NCBI RefSeq assembly: GCF_014851865.1
Contig: NZ_JACVAM010000009.1
Location: 40,797-104,796, forward strand
Length of the DNA stretch: 64,000 bases
Direction: 5' to 3'
DNA from: Pseudomonas sp. PDM16
GTDB taxonomy: Bacteria > Pseudomonadota > Gammaproteobacteria > Pseudomonadales > Pseudomonadaceae
In this document: piece after piece, positions 1 through 12,349 of the stretch
Layout: each line of letters opens with the position of its first letter
How positions within the stretch are numbered: the first letter of the stretch is position 1
The notes under the pieces: model-generated
Told to the model about the DNA's origin: nothing
Seen by the model: the letters and a program-made list of their open reading frames with translations, nothing else
Databases searched by the model: none
Position numbers and translations under genes: made by a program

Positions 1-309
1 TACCCCGAAGCGGGCCTTGCCACTGGCAGGAATGCCCACGGAGTCGACCTTCTGCATCCTCAGGACCTTGCCCAGCGGGATATGCGTGTGCAGTTCCGCA
101 CGGGTAGCGCTCGGCGAACTGGCGCCGAGCAGGCGGTCATCCTGTTCGCCGTGGTTGTACAGCATGAAGTAGACGGATAGGGCCTGAGTGTCGTCTGGCA
201 AGGCCAGTGCCCATGGATGCTCGATCTGCAGGTGGCCGGCACGATAGTCGTGCGCGAGCACCGGCTGGCAGAGTAGGGCGAGCAGAGTGATAAAGGGAAA
301 CGGGCGCAT
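1..309 (-). CDS. PCu(A)C-type periplasmic copper chaperone, 3' end cut by window
   Basis: Only the first 103 codons are present; the reading frame runs off the left edge. The protein opens with a signal peptide (MRPFPFITLLALLCQPVLA) followed by a mature domain with an HPWALALP start, a YFMLYNHG core, and a copper-site pattern in which HTH is followed by an LRM further on. This is the arrangement of PCu(A)C (DUF461) chaperones, which bind Cu(I) through His and Met and deliver it to cytochrome oxidase assembly. It is divergent from the pqiA-like pair, with a 129-bp shared upstream region. The family call is good; the physiological target is inferred. Confidence 0.8.
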   Translation of the reverse strand, partial: MRPFPFITLLALLCQPVLAHDYRAGHLQIEHPWALALPDDTQALSVYFMLYNHGEQDDRLLGASSPSATRAELHTHIPLGKVLRMQKVDSVGIPASGKARFGV

Positions 310-438
310 GTAAACCGCTCGGGCAAGTGCTCATGGGCACCCTAGCACGAACTCTCACCACGGCCGACGGCAAAGCCGCGCAGAGCGGGTAATATCTAGG
401 AACGGTCCGGACACGGGCTCCGCATCGAGAGGTGGGAC

Positions 439-1101
439 ATGGCGCAAGCCGACAATCTGACACCCGGGCAGTTGCCGCCACTGGACAAGCTGATCGCCTG
501 CCATGAGTGCGATCTGCTCATGCACTACCCGGATGTCGGCGAAGAGCAGAAGGCCTGCTGTCCGCGGTGCGGCTTCGAGATGATCGTGCACCGCTCGCAC
601 ATGCGTCGCCGCTCGCTGGCACTGGTGCTGACCGCACTGATCTTGTTCGTGCCAGCCAACTTCCTGCCGATCATGAGCTTGAACATGCTGGGCCAGAGTG
701 CGGTGGATACCGTGTGGAGCGGTGTGCTGGGGCTCTACGCCTCGGGTATGCAGGGCGTCGCTGTGGTGGTGTTCTTCTGCAGCATGCTGGTGCCGCTGCT
801 CAAGCTGCTCTGTCAGCTGTTCGTCCTGCTAGCGATGCCACGCCCGACACTACGGCCGCTGGCGTGTCACAGCTATCGCATTTACCACCACATGCGCGAA
901 TGGGGGATGCTCGAGGTTTACCTGTTCGGCATCCTGGTCTCCATCGTCAAGCTGATCGACATGGCCGAGCTGCACCTGGGCATCGGCCTGGCCTGCTTCA
1001 TCGCCCTGATGATGGCGCAGGTATGGCTGGAGGTGACCATGTCGCCGCATCAGGTATGGGATGCGCTGAGTGAGGAGGAGGGTGGCCATGCGCGCACTTG
1101 A
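439..1101 (+). CDS. pqiA: PqiA-like membrane protein, first of a split pair
   Basis: A 220-residue paraquat-inducible protein A domain. It starts with a zinc-ribbon-like segment holding two Cys pairs (CHEC and CPRC), then has four hydrophobic segments, with the family hallmark PANFLPIMSLNMLG near residue 75. PqiA is an inner-membrane protein of the Pqi/Yeb/Mla-type lipid transport systems. E. coli PqiA carries two such domains in one chain of about 417 residues; here the two halves are separate genes, this one being the N-terminal half. Its end overlaps the second gene by 14 bp, so the two are translationally coupled. Partner genes pqiB and pqiC are not present downstream. Confidence 0.88.
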   Translation: MAQADNLTPGQLPPLDKLIACHECDLLMHYPDVGEEQKACCPRCGFEMIVHRSHMRRRSLALVLTALILFVPANFLPIMSLNMLGQSAVDTVWSGVLGLYASGMQGVAVVVFFCSMLVPLLKLLCQLFVLLAMPRPTLRPLACHSYRIYHHMREWGMLEVYLFGILVSIVKLIDMAELHLGIGLACFIALMMAQVWLEVTMSPHQVWDALSEEEGGHART

Positions 1102-1750
1102 TGCCGGGATCATCGTCTGTGGCGAATGCCATAAGCTGGAGTATCTGAACGAGAACGAGGTTCAGCACTGCACCCGCTGCGGCTCGAAGCTGCATGCCCG
1201 GCGCCCGGACAGCATCGCCCGCACCTGGGCGTTACTGGTAACCGCCGCGATTCTCTACATCCCGGCCAACATCTTGCCGATCATGACGGTGAACTTTCTC
1301 GGCCAGGGCATGCCTTCGACCATCATGGAGGGGGTGGTGGAGCTGATGCATGCGGACATGCTGCCCATCGCCATGGTGGTGTTCGTTGCCAGCATCCTGG
1401 TGCCCACCTTCAAACTGGTGGGCATCGCTTTGCTGCTCTATTCAGTGCAGCGTCATCAGCCCATGTCGGCGCGCCAACGCATCCTCATGTACCGCTTCAT
1501 CGAGTGGATCGGACGCTGGTCGATGCTGGACATCTTTGTCATTGCGATCCTGGTCGCCGTGGTCAACTTCGGTAATCTGGCCAGCATAGAGGCCAATCTC
1601 GGAGCGGCGGCTTTTGCCAGCGTGGTGATTCTGACCATGACCGCTGCGGTTACCTTCGACCCGCGTCTGATCTGGGACAATACGTTTGGTGCAGGAAAGG
1701 AAGAAGAGAGAGATGCTGCGGTGCAGGGCGACGGGGCAGGCGCACGCTGA
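1088..1750 (+). CDS. pqiA: PqiA-like membrane protein, second of a split pair
   Basis: A 220-residue PqiA domain with its own Cys pairs (CGEC and CTRC), a PANILPIMTVNFLGQG hallmark and four membrane segments. ATG at 1088 is chosen because it has an excellent GAGGAGGAGGG ribosome site inside the end of the upstream gene; an upstream GTG at 1070 would swallow that site. It corresponds to the C-terminal half of E. coli PqiA. The last 25 residues are charged and unlike the usual family end. The MCE-domain gene pqiB that normally follows is missing, and a minus-strand KGG gene begins 50 bp later. Function is inferred as a lipid-transport membrane component. Confidence 0.86.
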   Translation: MRALDAGIIVCGECHKLEYLNENEVQHCTRCGSKLHARRPDSIARTWALLVTAAILYIPANILPIMTVNFLGQGMPSTIMEGVVELMHADMLPIAMVVFVASILVPTFKLVGIALLLYSVQRHQPMSARQRILMYRFIEWIGRWSMLDIFVIAILVAVVNFGNLASIEANLGAAAFASVVILTMTAAVTFDPRLIWDNTFGAGKEEERDAAVQGDGAGAR

Positions 1751-1799
1751 CCGCAGCGCGAGAGCGAAGCATCTGCCCCGCCCTCGAACTACTCACGCG

Positions 1800-1970
1800 C
1801 TAGTTGCGCCCGCCGTGGCTATTCTGGCCGCCTTTGCGACCTGCCTCGGAGGCACGCTGTGGGTCGTTCCTGAAATTCCCGCCGCTTACATGGCCACCTT
1901 TTTTGCCGGCCTCGGAAGCGCGCTGGGGGTCTTCCGCAAAGTTACCTTTACCACCTCGATGTCCAGCCAT
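1800..1970 (-). CDS. KGG-repeat general stress protein (YciG/GsiB type)
   Basis: A 56-residue, Gly/Lys-rich hydrophilic protein with two copies of the KGG stress motif: NFAEDPQRASEAGKKGGHVS and NFRNDPQRASEAGRKGG. Such proteins are made in stationary phase and under osmotic or desiccation stress in many bacteria; their molecular role is not settled. The ATG at 1970 is preceded by a GAGGA ribosome site 9 bases upstream. The longer reading frame lacks support and reads through a GTGCCC-AGC-GGGCAC hairpin at 2001-2015 that would lie in the leader. An AT-rich TATATACCT stretch further upstream could be a stationary-phase promoter, but this is weak. Confidence 0.85.
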   Translation of the reverse strand: MAGHRGGKGNFAEDPQRASEAGKKGGHVSGGNFRNDPQRASEAGRKGGQNSHGGRN

Positions 1971-2217
1971 AATCACATTCCTCGTTAGTAATCTAGGTGC
2001 GTGCCCAGCGGGCACACTTATTGGGAGGAACGAGGGTAAGAGGTGTTCAGTTTTTTTTAATTCCATGTAGGTATATAAAGCCGCTTCTCTGGCTTCTGCA
2101 CGCAAGAAAGTGCATAAGAAACGCCTGCTCCCATCCTCTCTCTCCTACGCAAACAGCCTGAATCATTCCCTCATGGGCCAGTCGACAATGGACGATCACT
2201 GTCACAGGAGTAGCGCC

Positions 2218-2670
2218 ATGAGCGAGCACAAGAACCGGGTGGTAGAAATAGATGACACCGAAGACAGTATGGGCTCCATGCATGAGCTGGACTTCGATGA
2301 GCGTCGCGACGAACGAAAAGGGCGGATCGGTGACGAGCGCTCAGCGGCTGAGGTTGAGAAGGAGTTCCCTGCAGAGCGCGAAGCACAGGCTGGTATGAGC
2401 GGCGGCGAGGCTCTGACGGACAGTGTCCACGAGGACAACGTGACCATGGATGACCTCAGTCCGGAAACTCTCATTGATGAAAGTGGAGAGTATTCGCCGG
2501 GTGATCATGGCGTCGCTGGGCCTGCGGACAAGGAGCTGAGCGTGGTGGATGGCTCGCGCATCGGAGGTGGTATCGGTCTGGACGAAGCGGAGCTGGCCCG
2601 CTCGGCGCCCCTCGACGGCAAGCCCTGGACTGATCAGGTCTCGCCGCCGAACGCAGACCAAGAACCATAG
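2218..2670 (+). CDS. HPr-related acidic protein of Pseudomonas (function unknown)
   Basis: A 150-residue, strongly acidic, probably disordered protein. It matches what I recall of a Pseudomonas family annotated as 'phosphotransferase system, HPr-related', with the conserved pieces DDTEDSMGSMHELDFD near residue 11, DLSPETLIDE near residue 80 and GLDEAELARSAPLDGKPW near the end. There is no HPr fold or phosphorylatable His signature, so the name is historical. ATG at 2218 has a clear AGGAG ribosome site; the longer frame starting at 2110 has an atypical composition. It converges with the Rho_N gene, stops 10 bp apart. Membership of the stress block is inferred from position. Confidence 0.8.
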   Translation: MSEHKNRVVEIDDTEDSMGSMHELDFDERRDERKGRIGDERSAAEVEKEFPAEREAQAGMSGGEALTDSVHEDNVTMDDLSPETLIDESGEYSPGDHGVAGPADKELSVVDGSRIGGGIGLDEAELARSAPLDGKPWTDQVSPPNADQEP

Positions 2671-2680
2671 TCATAGCGGC

Positions 2681-3049
2681 TCAGCGCAGCGCGTTGAGCA
2701 ACTCTGCCTTGCGCATGCTCGAGCGGCCGCTGATGTCGCGCTTGCGGGCCAGGTCCATTAGCTCCTGACGGGTCATGGATTCCAGCTTGTCACCTGGGCG
2801 CGGCACGCCCTGCCGTGTTGCTACCGCGCGGCGTGCCGAAGACTTCCGCGCCGCAGCCTTCTGCTGCGGACTTGTAGCCTGGCCGGAGCCGCCCTTGCGT
2901 TCGCCGCCGCCGGACTGCTTGTTCACTGTCGCCCAGGCGCGGGCTTCGGCTTCCTCGGTGGGAACGCCCCGCGCCTCGTAACTTTCCTCGATATGCGCCG
3001 CTTTGCGCTTCTGTTTGTCCGTGTACTTGTCTTTGCTGCCGCGTGCCAT
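2681..3049 (-). CDS. Rho_N-domain protein, often annotated plasmid stabilization protein
   Basis: 122 residues. The N-terminal part (KDKYTDKQKRKAAHIEESYE, residues about 5-24, then the AWATVNKQSGGG region) is typical of small Pseudomonas proteins labelled 'plasmid stabilization'. A basic Ala/Lys/Arg linker follows, and the last 35 residues form a Rho termination factor N-terminal-like helical motif (MTRQELMDLARKRDISGRSS). The mix suggests a nucleic-acid-binding protein. ATG at 3049 follows a strong GGAGGCGAAGCT ribosome site. The plasmid name should not be taken as evidence of a plasmid. No toxin partner is adjacent. Its molecular role is unknown. Confidence 0.82.
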   Translation of the reverse strand: MARGSKDKYTDKQKRKAAHIEESYEARGVPTEEAEARAWATVNKQSGGGERKGGSGQATSPQQKAAARKSSARRAVATRQGVPRPGDKLESMTRQELMDLARKRDISGRSSMRKAELLNALR

Positions 3050-3192
3050 GAGCTTCGCCTCCACATGCGCCGTGTGAGCACGGCCTCTTTCCAGAGAATT
3101 CGGCGTCCGCCCGATAGTTCGAAAATTCCTCAAACCTTCCGCGCTCCAGCAGGGTCTTTCCCTTGTGATCCCACGGATATGGAGCTTTCGTC

Positions 3193-3381
3193 ATGCCTCT
3201 TCTTTGTCTGATTTCCGGCTGCCAGTGGTTTCCCAGCTCTTCTTCGGTGGTACCGCGTGTGTGTGGCAGCGATCTGCTGCATGAGTGCTGCAGCCGTTGC
3301 GGCGGCCAGCGCTTCCTGCTGCCGGGTGAACGGCAGGCGCTGCTGAGCCTGCGCCCAGGTCAGCGCCTGCCGTGGAGCTGA
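3193..3381 (+). CDS. Cys-rich small protein (PSPA7_2676-like)
   Basis: A 62-residue protein with a hydrophobic start MPLLCLISGCQW and a later CCSRCGGQR segment. The spacing of a CxxxxC near the N-terminus and a CxRCG motif resembles the small Cys-rich family named after PSPA7_2676 in Pseudomonas, probably a zinc or iron-sulfur binder. A GGAG ribosome site precedes the ATG. The gene overlaps the GTG start of the MgtC-like gene by 10 bp, which suggests coupled translation. The family match is from memory of the motif and is moderately certain; no function is known. Confidence 0.6.
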   Translation: MPLLCLISGCQWFPSSSSVVPRVCGSDLLHECCSRCGGQRFLLPGERQALLSLRPGQRLPWS

Positions 3382-3866
3382 GTGATTACCTCTGGGCGGT
3401 GGTGTACGACGAGTTCGCTGACCTGGGCCAACCCGAACAGATGTTTCGAGCTGGGTTGCGCCTGACCATGGCGGCTGTGCTGGGCGGATTGCTCGGTTTT
3501 GAGCGCCAGGCCAAGGGCAAGGCTGCCGGATTGCGCACCCACATGCTGGTCACTTTGGGCGCGGCGCTGTTCGTGATGGTGCTGGACCTCGATGGGGCCG
3601 AGCACGATGCCATCAGCCGAGCGATCCAGGGCATCGCCGCCGGTATCGGCTTCCTCTGTGCCGGCACCATCCTCAAGGGCGACACCATCAGCCAGATCAA
3701 GGGCCTTACCACCTCGGCCTCGCTGTGGTTCAGCACGGCCATCGGCATCGCCGTGGGCCTGGGGCGTGAGGGCACCGCCCTGCTGGCCACTGTATTGGCG
3801 CTACTCATTCTGCACGCCATGCCGCTGCTCGAACGTGAGGCTCGGCGGCAGCCACCCGATCATTGA
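3372..3866 (+). CDS. MgtC/SapB family membrane protein
   Basis: 164 residues with an N-terminal MgtC domain: RAGLRLTMAAVLGGLLGFER, then KGKAAGLRTHMLV, followed by several transmembrane helices including GIGFLCAGTILKG and a final helix near residues 135-155. MgtC proteins are inner-membrane factors tied to magnesium limitation and acid adaptation. The GTG start at 3372 is chosen over the ATG at 3441 because the 22 residues before that ATG (ELSDYLWAVVYDEFADLG) look like the usual family N-terminus. It lacks the soluble C-terminal ACT-like domain of Salmonella MgtC, so it belongs to the shorter SapB-like class. The next gene starts 11 bp later. Confidence 0.85.
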   Translation: MELSDYLWAVVYDEFADLGQPEQMFRAGLRLTMAAVLGGLLGFERQAKGKAAGLRTHMLVTLGAALFVMVLDLDGAEHDAISRAIQGIAAGIGFLCAGTILKGDTISQIKGLTTSASLWFSTAIGIAVGLGREGTALLATVLALLILHAMPLLEREARRQPPDH

Positions 3867-3876
3867 GGCTCAAGCC

Positions 3877-4119
3877 ATGTTCCGTGAGTTCGAACATTGC
3901 ACCGCCTGGACCGACGCCATGTACAACGGTGCCAGTTTCATCGGCCTGATCGAGTACCAGCCGAAGCGCTACGGCGGCGAAGTCAGTGTGCTCTGGGTGA
4001 TCGACCCAAGCTGCGTCTGTGAGCGCGAGGCGGAGGATGCCGCCGAGCGCATGTTGTGCGCCATTCTCGATATCCATCCCGAGCGCGGCGTGCTCTATGC
4101 CGACGGGATTCCGCTGTAA
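3877..4119 (+). CDS. conserved small hypothetical protein upstream of glgE
   Basis: 80 residues, cytoplasmic, with no signal or membrane segment: MFREFEHCTAWTDAMYNG, then FIGLIEYQPKRYGG, a VLWVIDPSCVCEREAEDAA stretch and an acidic end. The composition is that of a real protein, whereas the longer frame starting at 3592 reads antisense-like sequence until this ATG. A GAGG ribosome site lies about 10 bases upstream. It sits 10 bp after the MgtC-like gene and 115 bp before glgE, so it may share their transcript. I do not recognise the family. Confidence 0.65.
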   Translation: MFREFEHCTAWTDAMYNGASFIGLIEYQPKRYGGEVSVLWVIDPSCVCEREAEDAAERMLCAILDIHPERGVLYADGIPL

Positions 4120-4234
4120 GCGACCTGAACTTTTACCGGCGCGCCGGGCTCGGAATTCCATGCGCCGGTGTCCGTTCCGGTCTACCTCTTTCATCCCCAG
4201 CCTACGTCCGCCAGGCGTCAAGGAGCCCGCCGAG

Positions 4235-6226
4235 ATGCATTCGATTCGCCAGGCCGAAGCTCGCAACACCGCCCTCCATGCAGCCAAGACCGCCCGCATC
4301 GCCATCGAGTCGGTGACGCCTCAGGTGGAGGCGGGACGCTTCGCTGCCAAGTGCCTGGCGAATGAGGCGCTGGAGGTGCGGGCGGTGATCTTCACCGATG
4401 GCCATGACCAAATCGCTGCGTCTCTGTTGTGGCGCCGGGACGGTGAGTCAAGCTGGTGCCGCGTACCGATGCGTGCCCAGGGCAACGACCACTGGCAGGC
4501 CTGGCTGGCCCCTGATGCGCCGGGGCGCGTGGAGTTCGTCATCGAGGCCTGGCAAGACCTCTATGCCAGCTATCACTACGAGCTGAAGAAGAAGTACGCG
4601 GCCGGTGTGCCGGTCCATCTGGAGGTGCAGGAGGGTGAGCAGCTGTTGCGCGAAATCGGCTCTGGCGCACCGGCCAGTCTGGCCGAGCGTTTCGTCGAAC
4701 TGCTGACCCGGTTCGCGGATTGCCAGTCGCTGGACCAGCGTGTGGCGGTGCTGCTCGACCCGCTTACCAGCGAGCTGATGGGCCGCGCCGAGCATCGCCC
4801 GCACCTGGTGCGCAGCGTGGTGTTCCCGCTGGATGTGGATCGCCAGCTGGCGCAGTTCGCCAGTTGGTACGAGCTGTTTCCCCGCTCGGAAAGCGGCGAC
4901 CCGCAACGCCACGGCACCTTTAGCGACGTACAGCGACGCCTGCCGGACATCGTCGCCATGGGTTTCGACGTGCTGTATTTCCCGCCCATTCACCCCATCG
5001 GCCGCACCCACCGCAAGGGCCCGAACAACAGCCTCAAGGCCGGGCCGGACGATCCCGGCAGCCCCTACGCCATCGGCAGCGCAGAGGGTGGGCACGAGGC
5101 GGTGCATCCCGAGCTGGGCAGCCTGGAGGGCTTCCGCGAACTGGTGGATGCGGCGCGCAACCATGGCCTGGAGGTGGCGCTGGATTTCGCCATCCAGTGC
5201 TCGCCCGACCATCCCTGGCTGCAGCAGCATCCGGGCTGGTTCAGCTGGCGTCCGGACGGCACCATCCGCCATGCCGAGAACCCGCCGAAGAAGTACGAGG
5301 ACATCGTCAACGTCGACTTCTACGCCGAAGCCGCCGTACCGGAGCTGTGGCTGGCGCTGCTGGAGGTGGTGCAAGGCTGGGTAGAGCAGGGCGTCACCCT
5401 GTTCCGCGTGGACAACCCGCACACCAAGCCGATGCCGTTCTGGGAATGGCTGATCGCCGAGGTGCGTCGTTCGAATCCTGAGGTGATCTTCCTGGCGGAG
5501 GCCTTCACCCGGCCGGCGATGATGGCGCGCCTGGGCAAGCTTGGCTTCGCCCAGAGCTACACCTACTTCACCTGGCGCAACACCAAGCAGGAACTGGCCG
5601 AGTACCTCTCCGAGCTGAACCAGTCGCCCTGGCGCGAGTGCTACCGGCCCAACTTCTTCGTCAATACGCCGGACATCAATCCGTACTTCCTGCATCACAG
5701 TGGCCGCGCCGGTTTCCTGATCCGCGCCGCGCTGGCGACCATGGGCTCGGGCCTGTGGGGCATGTATTCCGGCTTCGAGCTGTGCGAGTCGGCGCCGGTG
5801 CCGGGCAAGGAGGAGTACCTCGACTCGGAGAAGTACCAGCTGCGCCCGCGCGATTACCACGCACCCGGCAACATCATTGGTGAGATCACCCGGCTCAACC
5901 AGATCCGCCGCGACAACCGCGCGCTGCACAGCCATCTCGGCTTCCACACCTACCCGGTGTGGAACGACAACATCCTGTACTTCGGCAAGCACACCGCCGA
6001 ACGCGACAACTTCATCCTGGTGGCGATCAGCCTCGATCCGCACCAGGCCCAGGAAGCGCATTTCGAATTGCCGCTGTGGGAGTTCGGCCTTGCCGACGAT
6101 GCCGCGCTGGAAGGCGAGGACCTGATGAACGGCCACCGCTGGACCTGGCACGGTAAGACACAGTGGATGCGCATCGAACCCTGGCACTTGCCATTCGGCA
6201 TCTGGCGCGTACGCCCGGTGCGTTGA
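4235..6226 (+). CDS. glgE: alpha-1,4-glucan:maltose-1-phosphate maltosyltransferase
   Basis: 663 residues, the normal GlgE length. It transfers maltose from maltose-1-phosphate to the non-reducing end of an alpha-1,4-glucan. The N-terminal beta-sandwich domains precede a GH13 barrel with FPPIHPIGRTHRKGPNN, the nucleophile Asp393 in LFRVDNPHTKP and the acid/base Glu422 in VIFLAEAFTRP, almost at the numbers known for Streptomyces GlgE. ATG at 4235 has an AAGGAG ribosome site; a longer frame from 4019 overlaps the preceding gene and is not family-like. The gene is followed 13 bp later by treS/mak, the supplier of maltose-1-phosphate. Confidence 0.96.
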   Translation: MHSIRQAEARNTALHAAKTARIAIESVTPQVEAGRFAAKCLANEALEVRAVIFTDGHDQIAASLLWRRDGESSWCRVPMRAQGNDHWQAWLAPDAPGRVEFVIEAWQDLYASYHYELKKKYAAGVPVHLEVQEGEQLLREIGSGAPASLAERFVELLTRFADCQSLDQRVAVLLDPLTSELMGRAEHRPHLVRSVVFPLDVDRQLAQFASWYELFPRSESGDPQRHGTFSDVQRRLPDIVAMGFDVLYFPPIHPIGRTHRKGPNNSLKAGPDDPGSPYAIGSAEGGHEAVHPELGSLEGFRELVDAARNHGLEVALDFAIQCSPDHPWLQQHPGWFSWRPDGTIRHAENPPKKYEDIVNVDFYAEAAVPELWLALLEVVQGWVEQGVTLFRVDNPHTKPMPFWEWLIAEVRRSNPEVIFLAEAFTRPAMMARLGKLGFAQSYTYFTWRNTKQELAEYLSELNQSPWRECYRPNFFVNTPDINPYFLHHSGRAGFLIRAALATMGSGLWGMYSGFELCESAPVPGKEEYLDSEKYQLRPRDYHAPGNIIGEITRLNQIRRDNRALHSHLGFHTYPVWNDNILYFGKHTAERDNFILVAISLDPHQAQEAHFELPLWEFGLADDAALEGEDLMNGHRWTWHGKTQWMRIEPWHLPFGIWRVRPVR

Positions 6227-6239
6227 GAGGAATATCGCC

Positions 6240-9535
<3,296 letters not shown>

Positions 9536-9536
<1 letters not shown>

Positions 9537-11689
9537 TGACTGACCTGGAACGTCTGCGCCGCGCCGAGCATGGCGACCCCTTTGCCTTCCTCGGTCCGCG
9601 CCCGGACGGTGACGGCAGCCTGGTGCGGGTCTGGCTGCCCGGTGCGTTGGCCGTCGAACTGCTGGCCGCCGACAGCGGCGAGCTGCTCGGCGCCATGCAA
9701 CTGGAGGATGCCGGCGGCTTGTTCAGCCTGCGCCTGGCCAAGCCACAGCCGTACCGCCTGCGCATCCACTGGCCACAGGCTGAGCAGGAAACCGAGGACC
9801 CGTATGCGTTCGGCGAGTTGCTCGGTGATATCGACCTGTACCTGTTCGCCGAGGGTAATCACCGTGATCTTGGTCGCTGCCTGGGTGCCCAGCTGACACA
9901 ACTGGGCGACGTGTCCGGCGTGCGCTTTGCGGTGTGGGCGCCGAATGCCCGGCGGGTGTCGGTGGTTGGTGATTTCAACGGTTGGGACGGGCGCCGCCAT
10001 CCCATGCGCCTGCGCTACCCGAGCGGTGTCTGGGAGCTGTTCATTCCGCGCCTGGGCGCCGGCACCGTGTACAAGTTCGAGATCCTCGGCGCTGATGGTG
10101 TGCTGCCGCTCAAGGCCGATCCGCTGGCGCTGGAGGGCGAGCTGCCGCCAGCCACCGGTTCGCGCGTTGTCGCTTCGCTGGATTTCCACTGGCAGGACCA
10201 GGACTGGATGGAGCGCCGCCAGGAGGTCCAGGGCCATGACCGGCCGCTGAGCATCTACGAGGTGCATGTCGGCTCCTGGCAGCACGTCGACGAGCGTCCG
10301 CCGACCTGGGCCGAGCTGGCCGAGCGGCTGATTCCCTACGTGCAGGACCTGGGCTTCTCCCACATCGAACTGCTACCGGTGATGGAGCACCCGTTCGGCG
10401 GTTCTTGGGGCTACCAGCCGCTGTCGCTGTTCGCGCCGACCTCGCGCTATGGCTCGCCGGCGGACTTCGCCGCCTTCGTCGACGCCTGCCACCGGGCCGG
10501 TATCGGCGTGATCCTCGACTGGGTGCCGGCGCATTTTCCCACCGACGAGCACGGCCTGGCGCGCTTCGACGGCACGGCGCTGTACGAGTACGAGCACCCG
10601 TTCGAGGGCTTCCATCAGGACTGGGACACCTTCATCTACAACCTTGGCCGCACCGAAGTGCACGGCTTCATGCTGGCCTCGGCACTGCACTGGCTGCGCA
10701 CTTACCACATCGACGGCCTGCGCGTGGATGCGGTGGCCTCGATGCTCTACCGCGACTACTCGCGCAAGGATGGCGAGTGGATTCCCAACCGCCACGGTGG
10801 GCGCGAGAACCTGGAGGCCATCGAGTTTCTCCGCCATCTCAATGAAGTGGTCGCCAGCGAGGCGCCTGGCGTTCTGGTGATCGCCGAAGAGTCCACCGCC
10901 TGGCCAGGTGTTAGTCGGCCGAGCGGCGAGGGCGGCCTGGGCTTTGCCTACAAGTGGAACATGGGCTGGATGCACGACAGCCTGGCCTACATCCAGCAGG
11001 ACCCGGTGCACCGCAGCTTCCATCACCACCAACTGACCTTCGGCCTGATCTACGCCTTCTCCGAGCACTTCGTCCTGCCCATCTCCCACGACGAAGTGGT
11101 GCACGGCAAAGGTTCGCTGCTGGGCAAGATGCCCGGCGACCGCTGGCAACAGTTCGCCAACCTGCGCCTGTTCCTCAGCAACATGTGGATGCACCCGGGC
11201 AAGAAGCTGCTGTTCATGGGCTGCGAGTTCGGCCAGTGGCGCGAGTGGGACCACGACCAGCAGCTGGACTGGTACCTGCTGCGCTACGGCGAGCACGCTG
11301 GCGTGCAGAACCTGGTTCGCGAACTCAATCGGCTGTACCGCGACTATCCGGCGTTGCACCGCCAGGATGGCCGTGCCGAAGGTTTCCAGTGGCTGATCGG
11401 CGATGACCAGCGCAACAGCGTGTTCGCCTGGCTGCGGCACGCCGAGGGCGAGCCGCCGCTACTGGTGGTGCACAACTTCACCCCGATACCACGCAATGCC
11501 TATCACGTCGGCGTGCCTCAGCGTGGCCGTTGGCAGGTGTTGCTCAACAGCGATGACGAGCGCTTCCTCGGCTCCGGTGCCGGTAGCCGCGGCGAGTTGG
11601 ACTGCACAGTGGAGGCGGCCCATGGCCAACCCCAGTCGCTGAGTCTTGATCTGCCGCCATTGGGCACTCTGGTGCTGGTACCTATCTGA
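9536..11689 (+). CDS. glgB: 1,4-alpha-glucan branching enzyme
   Basis: 717 residues. It introduces alpha-1,6 branches into the glucan made by GlgE. It has an N-terminal CBM48 region (FAVWAPNARRVSVVGDFNGW), then the GH13 barrel with ELLPVMEHPFGGSWGYQ, nucleophile Asp398 in DGLRVDAVASM, acid/base Glu451 in VIAEESTAWP and HDEVVHGKGSL, followed by a C-terminal beta domain. ATG at 9536 overlaps the treS stop in a TGATG junction; a TTG one codon earlier is possible but unlikely. No glgA, glgC, glgX or treZ/treY genes are in the window, so linear glucan should come from the GlgE route unless those genes lie elsewhere. Confidence 0.96.
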
Positions 11690-11845
11690 CCTAAGTCCTT
11701 GATCTGTTGGCTCTAACGACCGCCCATCGGTTAGGTGGAACACCTATCGAAGCGGTCGAGTCGACACCTTCAGACGGCGCGGTAGCGTCCACGCCTCTGC
11801 AATCATCCCACCAGCCGCCGGCGGCGCCGGCAAAGGAAGACAGTG

Positions 11846-12304
11846 ATGAGCGATACCATCAAAGACACCATCAAGGTCCTCAACAATCTGATCGAGACCA
11901 GCAAGGACGGCGAAGCGGGCTTCCGCACCTGCGCCAAGGACGTCAAGGATCCGCAGCTGCAGTCCTTGTTCAACAACCGCTCCCGTGAGTGTGCGGCGGC
12001 CGCCGGCGAGCTGCAGGGCCTGGTGCTGGAGCTGGGCGGCAAGCCGGAGGACAGCACCAGCGTCGGCGGTGACATTCATCGCCGTTGGGTCGATCTCAAG
12101 TCGCTGATCACCGGCAAAAGTGACGAGGCCATCCTCAACGAATGCGAGCGTGGCGAGGACGTCGCCAAGAAGCACTATGCCGAGGCATTGGAGGAGAAAG
12201 CCTTGCCGCTGAAGGTGCGCGAGGTGATCCAGCGCCAGTACGCCGGCGTGCTGCGCAATCACGATCAGATCAAGGCCTTGCGCAACATGGCACGCGCCAG
12301 CTAA
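11846..12304 (+). CDS. PA2169-family four-helix-bundle protein (DUF2383)
   Basis: 152 residues, all-helical. The N-terminal DTIKVLNNLIETSKDGEAGF and the later RSRECAAAAGELQ and DEAILNECERGEDVAKKHYA segments are the signature of the ferritin-like DUF2383 family known in Pseudomonas as PA2169-like. The acidic and His residues within the helices could bind metal, which is not proven. ATG at 11846 follows an AGGAAG ribosome site; a GTG one codon earlier is the alternative. A rho-independent terminator follows directly. It lies 156 bp after glgB and may have its own promoter; in P. aeruginosa such genes sit in the same stress block as glgE/treS/glgB. Confidence 0.88.
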   Translation: MSDTIKDTIKVLNNLIETSKDGEAGFRTCAKDVKDPQLQSLFNNRSRECAAAAGELQGLVLELGGKPEDSTSVGGDIHRRWVDLKSLITGKSDEAILNECERGEDVAKKHYAEALEEKALPLKVREVIQRQYAGVLRNHDQIKALRNMARAS

Positions 12305-12321
12305 CTGGTATCGTGCGCGAG

Positions 12322-12349
12322 AAGGCCGGCCATCAGGCTGGCCTTTTTG
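12322..12349 (+). terminator. rho-independent terminator after PA2169-like gene
   Basis: Stem AAGGCCGGCC / GGCTGGCCTT with one G-T pair and an ATCA loop, followed by a short T-run. It lies 18 bp after the stop codon. Confidence 0.85.

Noticed and set aside
2681..3049. Plasmid stabilization name as evidence for a plasmid or toxin-antitoxin pair
   Set aside because: The protein has a Rho_N-like end and no partner gene; the name is a common automatic label only.
2790..3194. Minus-strand frame beginning MTKAPYPWDHKGKTLLERGR
   Set aside because: The first 30 residues look natural, but the frame then runs through the well-supported Rho_N gene in another phase. It may be a remnant of a small gene but cannot be called.
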